Assembly (NCBI RefSeq): GCF_008040105.1
Contig: NZ_VRMG01000005.1
Span: forward strand, 372,001-436,000
Reading direction: 5' to 3'
DNA length: 64,000 bases
Source of the DNA: Lacisediminihabitans profunda
GTDB lineage: Bacteria > Actinomycetota > Actinomycetes > Actinomycetales > Microbacteriaceae
Shown piece by piece: positions 17,581-27,129 of this stretch. The number at the start of each line of letters is the position of its first letter. Within the stretch, counting starts at the first letter, position 1. The notes under the pieces were generated by a model. It did no database searches, was not told the origin of the DNA, and worked only from the letters and a program-made list of their open reading frames with translations. The position numbers and the translations under genes are program-made.

Positions 17581-19248
17581 ATGAATCCCAAGACGAACAC
17601 CCGTGACTCGAACGCACCGATCCTCGAGGTCAGCAAGCTCGGAGTGGAATTCTGGGTCGGAGGCGAGTGGATTCCCGCCGCCAAGAACCTCGACTACGTC
17701 GTGCGCCCCGGAGAGGTGCTGGCCATCGTCGGCGAGTCCGGATCCGGCAAGAGCGTCAGCTCGATGTCCCTGCTCGGCCTGCTCCCGGCCAACGGGCGGG
17801 CCACGGGAAGCGCCCGCCTCAACGGCGAAGAACTCATCGGAGCGACGATGGCCAAGCTGCGTCAGGTGCGCGGAAAGGACATCGCCGTCATCTTCCAGGA
17901 GCCGATGACGGCGCTCAACCCGGTCTACCGCATTGGTTTCCAGATCATGGAGGCCCTGCGCATCCACTTCCCCCTCACCCCGGCAGAGGCGAAGGTGCGC
18001 GCACTCGAGCTTCTCGAGCTCGTCGAGATGCCCGATCCGCAGAAGGCGTTCGACTCCTACCCGCACCAGCTGTCCGGCGGACAGCGCCAACGGGCCATGA
18101 TCGCGCAGTCGATCTCCTGCGACCCGGACATGCTCATCGCCGACGAGCCGACAACGGCGCTCGACGTGACGATCCAAGCCGAGATCCTCGACCTGCTGAG
18201 GCACCTGCACACCCGGCTCAACAGCGCGATCGTGATCATCACCCACGACATGGGAGTCGTGGCCGACCTCGCGGACAACGTCATCGTGATGCGATACGGC
18301 GAGATCGTCGAACGCGGCACCGTCGACGAGATCTTCAACCACGCGCAGCACCCGTACACGAAGGAGCTGCTCGCCGCGGTGCCGCACCTCGGCACCGGCG
18401 AGGCGGTGGCCGTCGCGGAAGCGACCCGCACCGAGCAGCCCGCCCTGGTGCTCGACGACGTGAGCGTGGTCTACCCGAAGCGCGGCCGGGTGCCCGCGTT
18501 CACGGCGGTCGAGGGGGCGTCGTTCTCGATCTACCCCGGCGAGATCGTCGGCCTCGTGGGCGAATCGGGCTCCGGAAAGACCACGATCGCGCGCGCCGCG
18601 GTCGGCCTCGTCCCCGTGTCCGCCGGCACCCTGACCGTGGTCGGGCAGAACATCGCCGGCGCGAGCACCAAGGAGCTGCGCGCGGTGCGCCGCAGCCTCG
18701 GGATCGTGTTCCAGGATCCCGGGTCCTCGCTCAACCCGCGATTCCCGGTGGGGGAGAGCATCGGCGAACCGCTTCTGCTGTCCGGACTCTTCGACAAGAA
18801 GCAGATCAACACTCGCGTGGAGGAGCTGCTCGAACAGGTGGAGCTGCCGCTGAGCTTCCGCAACCGCTACCCTCACGAGCTCTCGGGCGGCCAACGCCAA
18901 CGCATCGGCATCGCTCGGGCCCTGGCCCTCAGCCCGAAGCTCCTCGTCGCGGACGAGCCGACCTCCGCGCTCGACGTGTCTGTGCAGGCGCGCGTGCTCG
19001 AACTCCTTCAGGAGATCCAGTCGAGGCTCCAATTCGCCTGTCTCTTCGTGAGCCACGACCTCGCGGTCGTCGACCTCCTCGCCGACCGGATCGTCGTGAT
19101 GAACCACGGAAAGATCGTGGAGCAGGGCAACAAGGAAGACATCCTGCGCAACCCGCAGGAGGCGTACACCCAGCGCCTGATCGCGGCGGTTCCGCTGCCG
19201 GATCCCGCGGCCCAGAAGCTCCGCCGGGAGCAGCGGGCGGCGTCCTAG
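17581..19248 (+). CDS. Peptide ABC transporter ATP-binding protein, fused DppD-DppF type
   Basis: A 555-residue protein with two complete ABC ATPase domains, equivalent to the separate DppD and DppF subunits. Domain 1: Walker A GESGSGKS near residue 50, signature [15 protein letters not shown] near 163, Walker [13 protein letters not shown]. Domain 2: Walker [10 protein letters not shown] near 326, signature [15 protein letters not shown] near 433, Walker [13 protein letters not shown]. It powers the two permeases upstream. Because a minus-strand gene intervenes, it either depends on read-through or has its own promoter in 17510-17580; GTGGAAAG lies before the ATG. Confidence 0.93.
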   Translation: MNPKTNTRDSNAPILEVSKLGVEFWVGGEWIPAAKNLDYVVRPGEVLAIVGESGSGKSVSSMSLLGLLPANGRATGSARLNGEELIGATMAKLRQVRGKDIAVIFQEPMTALNPVYRIGFQIMEALRIHFPLTPAEAKVRALELLELVEMPDPQKAFDSYPHQLSGGQRQRAMIAQSISCDPDMLIADEPTTALDVTIQAEILDLLRHLHTRLNSAIVIITHDMGVVADLADNVIVMRYGEIVERGTVDEIFNHAQHPYTKELLAAVPHLGTGEAVAVAEATRTEQPALVLDDVSVVYPKRGRVPAFTAVEGASFSIYPGEIVGLVGESGSGKTTIARAAVGLVPVSAGTLTVVGQNIAGASTKELRAVRRSLGIVFQDPGSSLNPRFPVGESIGEPLLLSGLFDKKQINTRVEELLEQVELPLSFRNRYPHELSGGQRQRIGIARALALSPKLLVADEPTSALDVSVQARVLELLQEIQSRLQFACLFVSHDLAVVDLLADRIVVMNHGKIVEQGNKEDILRNPQEAYTQRLIAAVPLPDPAAQKLRREQRAAS

Positions 19249-19260
19249 GTCAATCCGGAC

Positions 19261-19287
19261 CACCCTCCATGCCTAGCATGGAGGGTG
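19261..19287. repeat. 12-bp perfect inverted repeat across the start of the second binding-protein gene
   Basis: Arms 19261-19272 (CACCCTCCATGC) and 19276-19287 are perfectly complementary with a 3-nt loop. The right arm contains both a TAGCAT -10-like box (19274-19279, partly in the loop) and the GTG start codon at 19285. It could terminate the ATPase transcript, act as an operator, or do both. Confidence 0.65.
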
Positions 19288-21096
19288 CGCCGTGAACGGA
19301 ATGATGCAGCGAGACCACGGCCTCTCGCGACGCTCGTCGCCCTGATCCTGGTGCTCGCGCTCGCCGGCTGCGGCACCACGGTGGTCAGCGGCACCACGAT
19401 CAGGATCGCCTCGAGCCAGCTGTTCTCGTCCGCGAACCCCAAGACGTCCTACGGAAACTCCGCGGCCAACGGCACCGTCTCAGCGGCCACGAACTCCCAG
19501 TTCAACTACTACGACAACACCCCCAGGCTCGTGCGGGACACCTCCTTCGGGTCGTATCGGGTGGTCTCCCGAGACCCGCTCACCGTCAAGTACACGATCG
19601 CGCCGGGGGTGACCTGGTCGGACGGCGTGCCGGTGGATGCGGCGGACATGCTGCTGTCCTGGGCCGCGAACTCCGGCGCGCTCAACACGAAGGGCTTCGA
19701 CGACTCCTCCTACCTCGACCGGGAGACCGGAAAGTACTCCCGGCCGTTCCCTCCGTCCGTCGTGCACTTCGACGGCTTCAGCGGCAACGGCCTGCAGCTC
19801 GTCACCAAGACACCGGTCATCGGCGACGGCGGCCGGTCGCTCACGCTCAGCTACGACAGGTTCTTCGTGGACTGGGAACTGGTCTTCGGGGTCGGGGTCC
19901 CGGCGCACGTCGTGGCGGGGAAGGCGCTCGGCATCCGCGACCACGACGCGGCCAAGAGGGCGATGATCGCCGCGATCCAGACGGATGACGCCCCGAAGCT
20001 GGCAAAGATCGCGCGCTTCTGGGACACCGGCTTCAACTTCTCCGCCGCGAAGCCAGACAAGGACCTTCTGGTCGGCACCGGCCCGTACACGGTCACCGAC
20101 GTCGTGCCGGGAAACCACGTCACCCTCACGGCGAATCCCCGGTACACCGGCGCGCACCGCCCCAAGGTGGAGCGGGTCACGATCCGCTACATCGCCGATC
20201 CACTCGCCGCCGTCGAGGCGTTCCGGCGCGGGGAAGTGGACGTGGTGTCCCCGCAACCGACCGAGGACGTGGTGAAGCAACTCGTCTCGGTGGACAACGC
20301 CACGATCCTGAGCGGATTCGACGGGGCATACGAGCACCTGGACCTGCAGTTCGACCACGGCAAGAACGGCACGTTCGCCAACCCCGAGGTGCGAAGGGCC
20401 TTCCTCAAGACGGTGCCGCGGCAACAGATCCTCGATTCCCTCGTCGTGCCGGTGCAGAAGGATGCCCGGCTGCGCTCCTCGCAGGTGTTCCTGCCCGGGT
20501 CGACGGGCTACCAGTCCGCCGTGAAGAGCAACGGCTCCCGCGAATACTCGAGGGTCGACATCGCGGGGGCGAAGGCCGCCCTCGCCGCCGCCGGGGTGGC
20601 CTCGCCCGAGGTCTGCGTGCTGTTCGACCCGTCCAACCCGCGCCGGGTCGCCGAGTTCGGCCTCATCCAGAAGTCGGCGGCGCTGGCCGGGTTCGCCGTC
20701 ACCGACTGCTCGAGCACCGACTGGCGCGAGCTGCTCGGCACCCCTGGGGCGTACGACTCGTCGCTCTACGCGCTGCGACCATCGAGCCTCGCCGTCTCTG
20801 CCGTCGCCGCGTCCTTCCGCTCGGATTCGACGATCGACAACTCCAACTTCTACGCGAACAGGCAGGTCGACGGCCTCATCGACTCCCTCGACTCCACCTT
20901 CGATCGCACGGCGCAGATCGCCATCCTGCACAAGATCGATTCGCTCGTCTGGGCGGACGCCTACGGAGTACCGCTCTACCAGTTCCCCTCGGTGACCGCG
21001 TTCGACGATCGGGTCACCGGCATTGCGCCATCACCGCTCGCTCCCAACCTGCTCTGGAATATCTGGGCCTGGGCGCCGGTTAAATCAGCCAAATAG
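19285..21096 (+). CDS. Peptide ABC transporter substrate-binding lipoprotein (family 5), copy 2
   Basis: A 603-residue family-5 binding lipoprotein and clear paralogue of the gene at 12296. Shared segments include FNYYDN, SRDPLTVKYTIAPGVTWSDG, FFVDWELVFGVGVPAH, FLKTVPRQQILDSL and the C-terminal LWNIWAWAPVKSA. The lipobox is LALAGC at about Cys28. GTG 19285 has a TAGCAT box 5 nt upstream and is embedded in a perfect inverted repeat. Two binding proteins for one permease/ATPase set suggest a widened or conditional peptide specificity. Confidence 0.87.
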   Translation: MRRERNDAARPRPLATLVALILVLALAGCGTTVVSGTTIRIASSQLFSSANPKTSYGNSAANGTVSAATNSQFNYYDNTPRLVRDTSFGSYRVVSRDPLTVKYTIAPGVTWSDGVPVDAADMLLSWAANSGALNTKGFDDSSYLDRETGKYSRPFPPSVVHFDGFSGNGLQLVTKTPVIGDGGRSLTLSYDRFFVDWELVFGVGVPAHVVAGKALGIRDHDAAKRAMIAAIQTDDAPKLAKIARFWDTGFNFSAAKPDKDLLVGTGPYTVTDVVPGNHVTLTANPRYTGAHRPKVERVTIRYIADPLAAVEAFRRGEVDVVSPQPTEDVVKQLVSVDNATILSGFDGAYEHLDLQFDHGKNGTFANPEVRRAFLKTVPRQQILDSLVVPVQKDARLRSSQVFLPGSTGYQSAVKSNGSREYSRVDIAGAKAALAAAGVASPEVCVLFDPSNPRRVAEFGLIQKSAALAGFAVTDCSSTDWRELLGTPGAYDSSLYALRPSSLAVSAVAASFRSDSTIDNSNFYANRQVDGLIDSLDSTFDRTAQIAILHKIDSLVWADAYGVPLYQFPSVTAFDDRVTGIAPSPLAPNLLWNIWAWAPVKSAK

Positions 21097-21235
21097 GGGC
21101 TGACGGGCTGGCCGAGGTAGACTGGACGGCGCAGGGCACCACTGTCGTGATCCTGCCGCAACGCCTTTCTCCTGGCCTTCCACGTTCTCACGCCAGAACT
21201 CCCTCAAGCCAGATCACTTTAAAGGAAGTACACCC
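21097..21235 (+). promoter_or_regulatory. typA promoter and leader region
   Basis: A 139-bp gap. TAGACT at 21118-21123 is a possible -10, leaving a leader of about 105 nt before the typA ATG. No clear -35 or structured element was recognised; AAAGGAAG (about 21222-21229) is the ribosome binding site. Confidence 0.35.
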
Positions 21236-23143
21236 ATGGCTATTGCCACCCGTAATGACCTGCGCAACGTCGCAATCGTGGCGCACGTCGACCATGGCAA
21301 GACCACGCTCGTGGACGCCATGCTTCGCCAGACCAACTCCTTCGCTGCGCACGCTCACCTCGAAGAGCGCGCCATGGACTCGAACGACCTCGAGCGCGAA
21401 AAGGGAATCACGATTCTCGCCAAGAACACCGCGGTGTCGTACTCGGGCATCCACGCCACCGAGGGTCCCATCACCATCAACGTGATCGACACCCCGGGCC
21501 ACGCGGACTTCGGCGGCGAGGTCGAGCGCGGCCTCAGCATGGTCGACGGCGTCGTGCTTCTCGTCGACGCGAGCGAGGGCCCGCTGCCGCAGACCCGCTT
21601 CGTGCTGCGCAAGGCGCTCGAGGCCAAGCTCCCCGTGATCCTGCTGGTCAACAAGACGGACCGACCGGATGCCCGCATCGACGAGGTCGTGGCGGAGAGC
21701 CAGGACCTGCTGCTCGGCCTCGCGAGCGACATGGCGGACGACTTCCCTGACCTCGACCTCGACGCGATCCTCGACGTGCCGGTCGTCTACGCCTCCGGCC
21801 GCAACGGCGCCGCGAGCTGGAACAAGCCGGAGAACGGCACCCTGCCTGACAACGACGACCTCGAGCCGCTGTTCGACGCGATCCTCAAGCACATCCCGGC
21901 TCCGAGCTACGACGACCAGCACCCGCTGCAGGCCCACGTCACCAACCTCGACGCCTCCCCGTTCCTCGGCCGCCTCGCCCTGCTGCGTGTCTTCAACGGC
22001 ACCATCAAGAAGGGCCAGACCGTCGCCTGGGTCAAGCACGACGGATCCGTGCACAACGTGAAGGTCACCGAGCTGCTCATCACCAAGGCGCTCGACCGCT
22101 TCCCCACAGAGTCGGCCGGCCCCGGTGACATCGTCGCCGTCGCCGGCTTCGAGGACATCACCATCGGTGAGACCCTCGCCGACCCCAACGACGTGCGCCC
22201 GCTGCCGACCATCACGGTTGACGACCCGGCCATCTCGATGACGATCGGCACCAACACCAGCCCGATGATCGGCAAGGTCAAGGGCCACAAGCTCACCGCC
22301 CGCATGGTGAAGGACCGCCTCGACCGCGAGCTCGTCGGAAACGTCTCGATCAAGCTCGTCGACATCGGACGCCCGGACGCCTGGGAGGTGCAGGGCCGTG
22401 GAGAGCTCGCCCTCGCCATCCTCGTCGAGCAGATGCGGCGCGAGGGCTTCGAGCTGACCGTCGGCAAGCCGCAGGTGGTTGTGAAGCAGGTCGGCGGCAA
22501 GGTCCACGAGCCGTACGAGCACCTCACGATCGACTCCCCGGAGGAGTACCTGGGCGCCATCACGCAGCTCCTCGCCGCCCGCAAGGGCCGCATGGAGGGC
22601 ATGTCGAACCACGGCACCGGCTGGGTTCGCATGGAGTTCATCGTGCCGTCGCGTGGCCTCATCGGCTTCCGCACCGAGTTCCTCACCATCACCCGCGGCG
22701 CCGGCATCGCGAACGCCGTCTCGCACGGCTACGAGCCGTGGGCGGGCGAGATCGTCACCCGCGTCAACGGCTCGATCGTCGCCGACCGCGCCGGAGTCGC
22801 GACGCCGTTCGCCATGGTTGCCCTGCAGGAGCGCATGTCGTTCTTCGTCGAGCCCACCCAGGAGGTGTACGAGGGCATGGTCGTCGGCGAGAACTCGCGC
22901 GCCGACGACATGGACGTCAACATCACCAAGGAAAAGCAGCTCACCAACATGCGGCAGTCCACCTCGGACACCTTCGAGCGCATGACGCCGTCCCGCAAGC
23001 TGACGCTCGAGGAGTGCCTCGAGTTCGCCCGCGAGGACGAGTGCGTAGAGGTGACGCCCGAGTTCGTGCGCATCCGCAAGGTGGAGCTCGACGCGAGCGC
23101 CCGCCAGCGCAAGACCTCGCGCCTGAAGAAGCAGAACGCGTAA
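21236..23143 (+). CDS. typA: Ribosome-associated translational GTPase TypA/BipA
   Basis: A 635-residue translation-factor GTPase. G1 is AHVDHGKTT near residue 19, G2 REKGITI, G3 [10 protein letters not shown]4 [12 protein letters not shown]-like domains III and V and the TypA-specific C-terminal domain ([36 protein letters not shown]) follow, and length is typical. It binds ribosomes in a GTP-dependent way and assists assembly and stress or cold adaptation in other bacteria. It has its own promoter and is followed by an independent leaderless lipoprotein gene. Confidence 0.95.
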   Translation: MAIATRNDLRNVAIVAHVDHGKTTLVDAMLRQTNSFAAHAHLEERAMDSNDLEREKGITILAKNTAVSYSGIHATEGPITINVIDTPGHADFGGEVERGLSMVDGVVLLVDASEGPLPQTRFVLRKALEAKLPVILLVNKTDRPDARIDEVVAESQDLLLGLASDMADDFPDLDLDAILDVPVVYASGRNGAASWNKPENGTLPDNDDLEPLFDAILKHIPAPSYDDQHPLQAHVTNLDASPFLGRLALLRVFNGTIKKGQTVAWVKHDGSVHNVKVTELLITKALDRFPTESAGPGDIVAVAGFEDITIGETLADPNDVRPLPTITVDDPAISMTIGTNTSPMIGKVKGHKLTARMVKDRLDRELVGNVSIKLVDIGRPDAWEVQGRGELALAILVEQMRREGFELTVGKPQVVVKQVGGKVHEPYEHLTIDSPEEYLGAITQLLAARKGRMEGMSNHGTGWVRMEFIVPSRGLIGFRTEFLTITRGAGIANAVSHGYEPWAGEIVTRVNGSIVADRAGVATPFAMVALQERMSFFVEPTQEVYEGMVVGENSRADDMDVNITKEKQLTNMRQSTSDTFERMTPSRKLTLEECLEFAREDECVEVTPEFVRIRKVELDASARQRKTSRLKKQNA

Positions 23144-23180
23144 GCCGCTCCCCACACTGTCGGAGTTCTTCGTGCGGCCC

Positions 23181-23186
23181 TAAGCT
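23181..23186 (+). promoter_or_regulatory. -10 box for leaderless lipoprotein gene
   Basis: TAAGCT lies 7 nt before ATG 23194, with no ribosome binding site between them, consistent with a leaderless mRNA. Confidence 0.55.
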
Positions 23187-23193
23187 TGGCCGA

Positions 23194-23655
23194 ATGAAGA
23201 GCTCCGTCAGGCGTTTAACCGTCCCTCTGGCCATCGGGCTCGCCGTGCTCGCCGGTCCCGCGATGCTGACCGGGTGTTCGATCCAGAACCTCGTGCACAA
23301 CGCCACCGGCGGCAAGGTCGACCTCGGCGGCAAGGAGATCCCCAAGGACTTCCCGTCCGAGGTGCCGATCGCCAAGGGCGAGGTGCTCTACGGGCTCTCC
23401 GTCGGCGACAGTGGCGGAAAGGTGTGGAACCTCACCATCAGGGTCGATGGCGCCTCCTCGTTCGACGACATCGCCAAGCAGCTCACCGACGCCGGCTTCA
23501 AATCGGATGCCGCGGTGCAGGCCAGCACGGCGGACGGCGGCACCGGGGTCTTCGCGAGCGACAAGCTCGGGGTGATCGCCGCCGTGACCAAGGACGGCAA
23601 GAACGGCTGGGTCGCCAACTACACGGTGTCGACGGTCAAGGACAAGGGCAAGTAG
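23194..23655 (+). CDS. Small lipoprotein of unknown function
   Basis: A 153-residue protein with a basic N-terminus (MKSSVRRLTV), a hydrophobic segment and lipobox MLTGC near residue 27, so it is probably membrane-anchored on the outside. The mature part begins with SIQNLVHNATGGKVDLGGKEIPKDFPSEVP and contains a compact mixed alpha/beta domain with no motif I recognise. It is convergent with efeB and expressed from its own leaderless promoter. Confidence 0.78.
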   Translation: MKSSVRRLTVPLAIGLAVLAGPAMLTGCSIQNLVHNATGGKVDLGGKEIPKDFPSEVPIAKGEVLYGLSVGDSGGKVWNLTIRVDGASSFDDIAKQLTDAGFKSDAAVQASTADGGTGVFASDKLGVIAAVTKDGKNGWVANYTVSTVKDKGK

Positions 23656-23723
23656 CTCGGTCCACCGCCGGATGACATCCCGGACGCCGGTTCACCCTGG
23701 CCACGTGACAACGTAGTCGGCTC

Positions 23724-24968
23724 TCACCCGAAAAGAGTCTGGCCGACGTAGCCGCCGACGGCAGCGCCCGGCGGCACGGCGAAGATGCCGGAGCCCACGT
23801 GGCGGATGTACTCGTTCATCTGGTCGTTCTTGGCGAGGCGGAGCTGGATGGGCACGAACTGGGTGCGCGGATCCCGCTGGAAGGCGATGAAGAACAGGCC
23901 GGCGTTGAGCCGACCGAGGTCGTCGTTGCCGTCGACGAAATTGTAGCCCCGGCGGAGAAGCAGCGCTCCGTCGTTCTGTTTCGGGTGGGACAGGCGCACG
24001 TGGGCTCCCGCGTCGATCGCGACCGCGCCGTGCCCCAGCTTGGCGAAGTCCGGCTCGGTGAACTCCGATCCGCCGCTCAGCGGTGCCCCCTCGCCCTTGG
24101 ACCGACCGATCACGCGCTCCTGCTCGCGCAGGGCGGTGCGGTCCCAGGTCTCGATGGTCATCCGGATCTTGCGGGAGACGAGGTAGGAGCCGCCGGTCAT
24201 CCAGGCGGCGGAATCGCCCCTCGGAACCCAGACGTGGTCGGTGACCCGGGCGGTGTCTTCCGCCTTGACGTTGGCCGTGCCGTCCTTGAAGCCGAAGAGG
24301 TTGCGCGGGGTCACCTGGGCCCTGGTCGTGGACGAGGTGCGACCGAAGCCGAGCTGCGACCACCGGATGGATGCCCGCCCGAATGCGATCCTCGAGAGGG
24401 TGCGGATGGCGTGAAAGGCCACCTGGGGGTCGTCGCTGCAGGCCTGGATGCAGAGGTCACCGCCCACGAGTTCGTCGATCAGCGCGTCGCCAGGGAAGTG
24501 CGGGAGGTCGATCAGCGCCGCCGGGCGCTTGTCCTCGAGACCGAAGCGGTGGTCGAAGAGCGACGGACCGAAACCGAAGGTGATGGTGAGACCGGCCGGG
24601 GGCAGGTCGAGCGCCTCTCCCGTGTCGTCGGGTGGCGCATCCTTCTGGCCGTCGATCGCCCCGTCGCCCACCGGCCGTCCCGCGGTCATCCGTGCGGCCG
24701 CGGCCGACCAGTCCTTGAGCAGCGACACGAGCTCCGCGCGGGAGATGTCCGAGACATCGTAGGCGGCGAAGTGCAGGCGGTCCTGAGCGGCCGTCGTGAC
24801 GCCCGCCTGGTGCTCGCCGTGGAAGGGGTAGATCGTCGAGGGCGCCGACCCTGTCGCGTCGGCGGGGACCACGAAACGGTCGATGGCGAACCCCGCGCCC
24901 GCACCCACCACGCCGGCCCCGGCGAGGCCGAGCAGGCCGCGGCGGGACAGGCCGCTCTTCGCCGTCAT
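23724..24968 (-). CDS. efeB: Dye-decolourising (DyP-type) heme peroxidase EfeB
   Basis: A 414-residue DyP peroxidase with a twin-arginine signal (SRRGLLGLAGAGVVGAGAG), so it is exported folded with its heme. The family motif GFKDGT is near residue 220 (GXXDG with the distal aspartate) and the proximal histidine segment is AHVRLSHPKQ. Last gene of efeU-efeO-efeB, 10 bp after efeO. In the EfeUOB system it is thought to oxidise ferrous iron or release it from heme outside the membrane for uptake through EfeU. Confidence 0.93.
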   Translation of the reverse strand: MTAKSGLSRRGLLGLAGAGVVGAGAGFAIDRFVVPADATGSAPSTIYPFHGEHQAGVTTAAQDRLHFAAYDVSDISRAELVSLLKDWSAAAARMTAGRPVGDGAIDGQKDAPPDDTGEALDLPPAGLTITFGFGPSLFDHRFGLEDKRPAALIDLPHFPGDALIDELVGGDLCIQACSDDPQVAFHAIRTLSRIAFGRASIRWSQLGFGRTSSTTRAQVTPRNLFGFKDGTANVKAEDTARVTDHVWVPRGDSAAWMTGGSYLVSRKIRMTIETWDRTALREQERVIGRSKGEGAPLSGGSEFTEPDFAKLGHGAVAIDAGAHVRLSHPKQNDGALLLRRGYNFVDGNDDLGRLNAGLFFIAFQRDPRTQFVPIQLRLAKNDQMNEYIRHVGSGIFAVPPGAAVGGYVGQTLFG

Positions 24969-24978
24969 CCTGTGCCGA

Positions 24979-26181
24979 TCAGCCGACGACGACGGAGGTG
25001 AGGCGCGAGAGCGGCTCGCTCAGCGCGTTGACGCCGTCGGCCAGCGACTTCACCTGCGACTTCGTGAGCTCGTCGTACGGCGTGAAGCCCGTCGAGAGCG
25101 AGCCGTAGGCGGCGAGCTGCTTCTCGAGTGAGTCGAACTGGCCGTCGATGCGCGTCGCGAGGGAGGCGTTCTTCGCCACGACGATGGTGCGGACTCCCTC
25201 GTAGGCCACCCGGGCACCCTCGAGGTTGGCCTGGAAGTCGGAGAGGTCGGTGTGTGACCAGATCTCCTCCTCGCCGGTGATCTTGCCGTTCGCCACCTCG
25301 TCGAGCAGCCCGATGGCTCCGTTGCTGATCGCGTCCGCGGTGAGGCCGTACCCGGAGGCATTGACGGCGGACCAGAGCCTGGCCGTGTCCTTCTCGAGTT
25401 TGGCGGAGAAGGTCGCCCGCTCGCCGGTGGTGAGGGCGGCGTACGGCCTGCCGTCGTTGGCGGCGGCCGGCGGCCAGAGGTCCTTCTCGATGCGGTGCCA
25501 TCCGGTCCAGGTGTCGCCTTCCGCGACATCGGCCTCGCGGAGGTCGATCTCCGGGTCGAGGTCGCCGAACGACTCGGCGACCGGTTCGATGCGCTCGTAG
25601 TACGCCCGGGTGGAGGCGTAGAGCGAACGCGCGGTGGCGTCGTCCCCCGCACGGTACGCGTCGAGGAAGGCGGTGGTCGCCGGCACGAGCCGGGAAACCT
25701 GGTCCCGAACGTATGACACGTACTCGGCCGCAGCAGCCTGCGCCCTGGTCTTCTCGTCGCCGGTGCGCTGGGCGCCCGCGGAGGACGAAGTCACGGTGAA
25801 CCTGGCCGTGCCGACGCCCGCGCCGTTCATGCCGGGCTTGCAGCTGGTGAAGTACTTTCCCGGCTCGAGCTTGACGGTGAGCTTGCGCGGAGCGCCCGGT
25901 GCCACGTTCTCCACCTCGCCCACGATGCGCTTGCCGTCTGCGGCAAGCAGGTAGAACTCGGTGGCCTTGTCGGCCGAGTTGGTGACCGTGAATTCGACGG
26001 TGCCGCTCGGCGCCGTCGACTTCGACACCACGCAGGTCGTGGCGGTGCTCTCGACGGCGATCGACGTGGCGCCGGCCGTGGTCGCGGTGTTCGGCACGCA
26101 GGCGGAGAGCGCGAGCAGTGCCGCCGTTCCCGTCGCGGTGCTGAGGGCCACGCGGCCGGAACGGGCGCTGCGCGAGATCAT
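24979..26181 (-). CDS. efeO: Iron uptake lipoprotein EfeO (cupredoxin plus M75 domains)
   Basis: A 400-residue exported iron-binding protein. The lipobox is LALSAC near residue 26. The next 110 residues form the cupredoxin-like domain ([20 protein letters not shown], then YFTSCKPGM near 110), and the rest is the helical peptidase-M75-like domain with the metal-binding [10 protein letters not shown] (HxxE) motif near residue 235. The ATG at 26181 overlaps the efeU stop by 4 bp, so a longer in-frame start at 26364 can be dismissed. It captures ferric/ferrous iron and hands it to EfeU. Confidence 0.93.
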   Translation of the reverse strand: MISRSARSGRVALSTATGTAALLALSACVPNTATTAGATSIAVESTATTCVVSKSTAPSGTVEFTVTNSADKATEFYLLAADGKRIVGEVENVAPGAPRKLTVKLEPGKYFTSCKPGMNGAGVGTARFTVTSSSAGAQRTGDEKTRAQAAAAEYVSYVRDQVSRLVPATTAFLDAYRAGDDATARSLYASTRAYYERIEPVAESFGDLDPEIDLREADVAEGDTWTGWHRIEKDLWPPAAANDGRPYAALTTGERATFSAKLEKDTARLWSAVNASGYGLTADAISNGAIGLLDEVANGKITGEEEIWSHTDLSDFQANLEGARVAYEGVRTIVVAKNASLATRIDGQFDSLEKQLAAYGSLSTGFTPYDELTKSQVKSLADGVNALSEPLSRLTSVVVG

Positions 26182-27047
26182 CGAACTCCTTCGGCGGCGA
26201 GCTGGGCGCTGCCGGGGGTCGCGGTGGTGCCGGGCCGGGCTCGGCGGTTCGACAGGATGAAGGCCGTGAGGACCGGCACGACGTAGAGCACCCAGACGAT
26301 CGCCTCGAGCCAGGTGGTGGCCGGGGAGAAGTTGACGGTGCCCTTGAGGAGGGTGCCGTACCAACTGCTCGGCGGAACCGCCGCGCTCACGTCGAAGGCG
26401 AGGGAGTTGAGGCCCGGCAGGATGCCGGCCTCCTGCAGGTCGTGCACCCCGTAGGAGAGCACCCCGGCCGCCACCACGATGAGGAAGAGGCCCGTGTATG
26501 TAAAGAACTTGGCCAGGTTGATGCGGACGACGCCGCGGTAGATGAGGTAGCCGAGCACGACGGCCAGGGCGATGCCCAGGGCGGCACCGACCAGGGGGAG
26601 GGTGGTGGCGCCGGTGGCCTGCACGGCGGCCCAGATGAACAGGGCGGTCTCGATCCCCTCGCGTCCCACGGCGAGGAACGCGACGAGCACGAGCCCCCAG
26701 CCGGCGCCGGCGAGATTCCTGTCGACATCCGCCTTGAGGTGTCCGCTCAGGCTTCTCGCCGTCTTGAGCATCCAGAAGATCATCCAGGTGACGAAACCGG
26801 TGGCGACGATGGACAGCACTCCGCCGATGGTCTCCTGGGCCTCGAAGCTCAGCCCGTAGGCGCCGAAGGTGAGGACCGCGCCGATGACGAGCGAGACCAG
26901 CACCGCGAGCCCCACGCCGAGCCAGATCCGGGGCAGCACGTCGTGGCGCCGGATCTTGATCACGTAGGCGATCAGGATGCCGACCACGAGGGCCGCCTCG
27001 AGGCCTTCGCGCAGGCCGATCAGGAAGTTAGCGAGCACTGGATTCAT
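26178..27047 (-). CDS. efeU: High-affinity iron permease EfeU (FTR1 family)
   Basis: A 289-residue FTR1/OFeT-type permease with seven hydrophobic segments. The two iron-binding REGLE-type motifs are present: [13 protein letters not shown] near residue 12 and [13 protein letters not shown] near residue 135. It is the first gene of the efeUOB operon, and a DtxR/IdeR-like palindrome sits 25 bp before its ATG. Confidence 0.94.
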   Translation of the reverse strand: MNPVLANFLIGLREGLEAALVVGILIAYVIKIRRHDVLPRIWLGVGLAVLVSLVIGAVLTFGAYGLSFEAQETIGGVLSIVATGFVTWMIFWMLKTARSLSGHLKADVDRNLAGAGWGLVLVAFLAVGREGIETALFIWAAVQATGATTLPLVGAALGIALAVVLGYLIYRGVVRINLAKFFTYTGLFLIVVAAGVLSYGVHDLQEAGILPGLNSLAFDVSAAVPPSSWYGTLLKGTVNFSPATTWLEAIVWVLYVVPVLTAFILSNRRARPGTTATPGSAQLAAEGVR

Positions 27048-27071
27048 TTCTGAGAGTCGGGCGTGGGGAAG

Positions 27072-27090
27072 GTTGGTAAGCCTTACCTTA
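27072..27090. promoter_or_regulatory. DtxR/IdeR-like iron box upstream of efeUOB
   Basis: On the minus strand the site reads TAAGGTAAGGCTTACCAAC, an imperfect palindrome that matches the IdeR/DtxR consensus (TTAGGTTAGGCTAACCTAA) at 14 of 19 positions by eye. It lies between efeU and the divergent PIG-L deacetylase gene. It probably represses efeUOB when ferrous iron is plentiful and might also touch the divergent gene. Confidence 0.75.
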
Positions 27091-27116
27091 CTCGATCGAC
27101 TCTAGGTGTTGCGGCC

Positions 27117-27122
27117 TATCCT
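27117..27122 (+). promoter_or_regulatory. -10 box for leaderless PIG-L deacetylase gene
   Basis: TATCCT is 7 nt before GTG 27130. An earlier in-frame GTG (27106) would lie upstream of this box. Confidence 0.5.
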
Positions 27123-27129
27123 GTGCAAT

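Noticed and set aside
24979-26364. Longer EfeO start at 26364
   Set aside because: It would lie within efeU in another frame and put 61 residues before a clear lipoprotein signal peptide.
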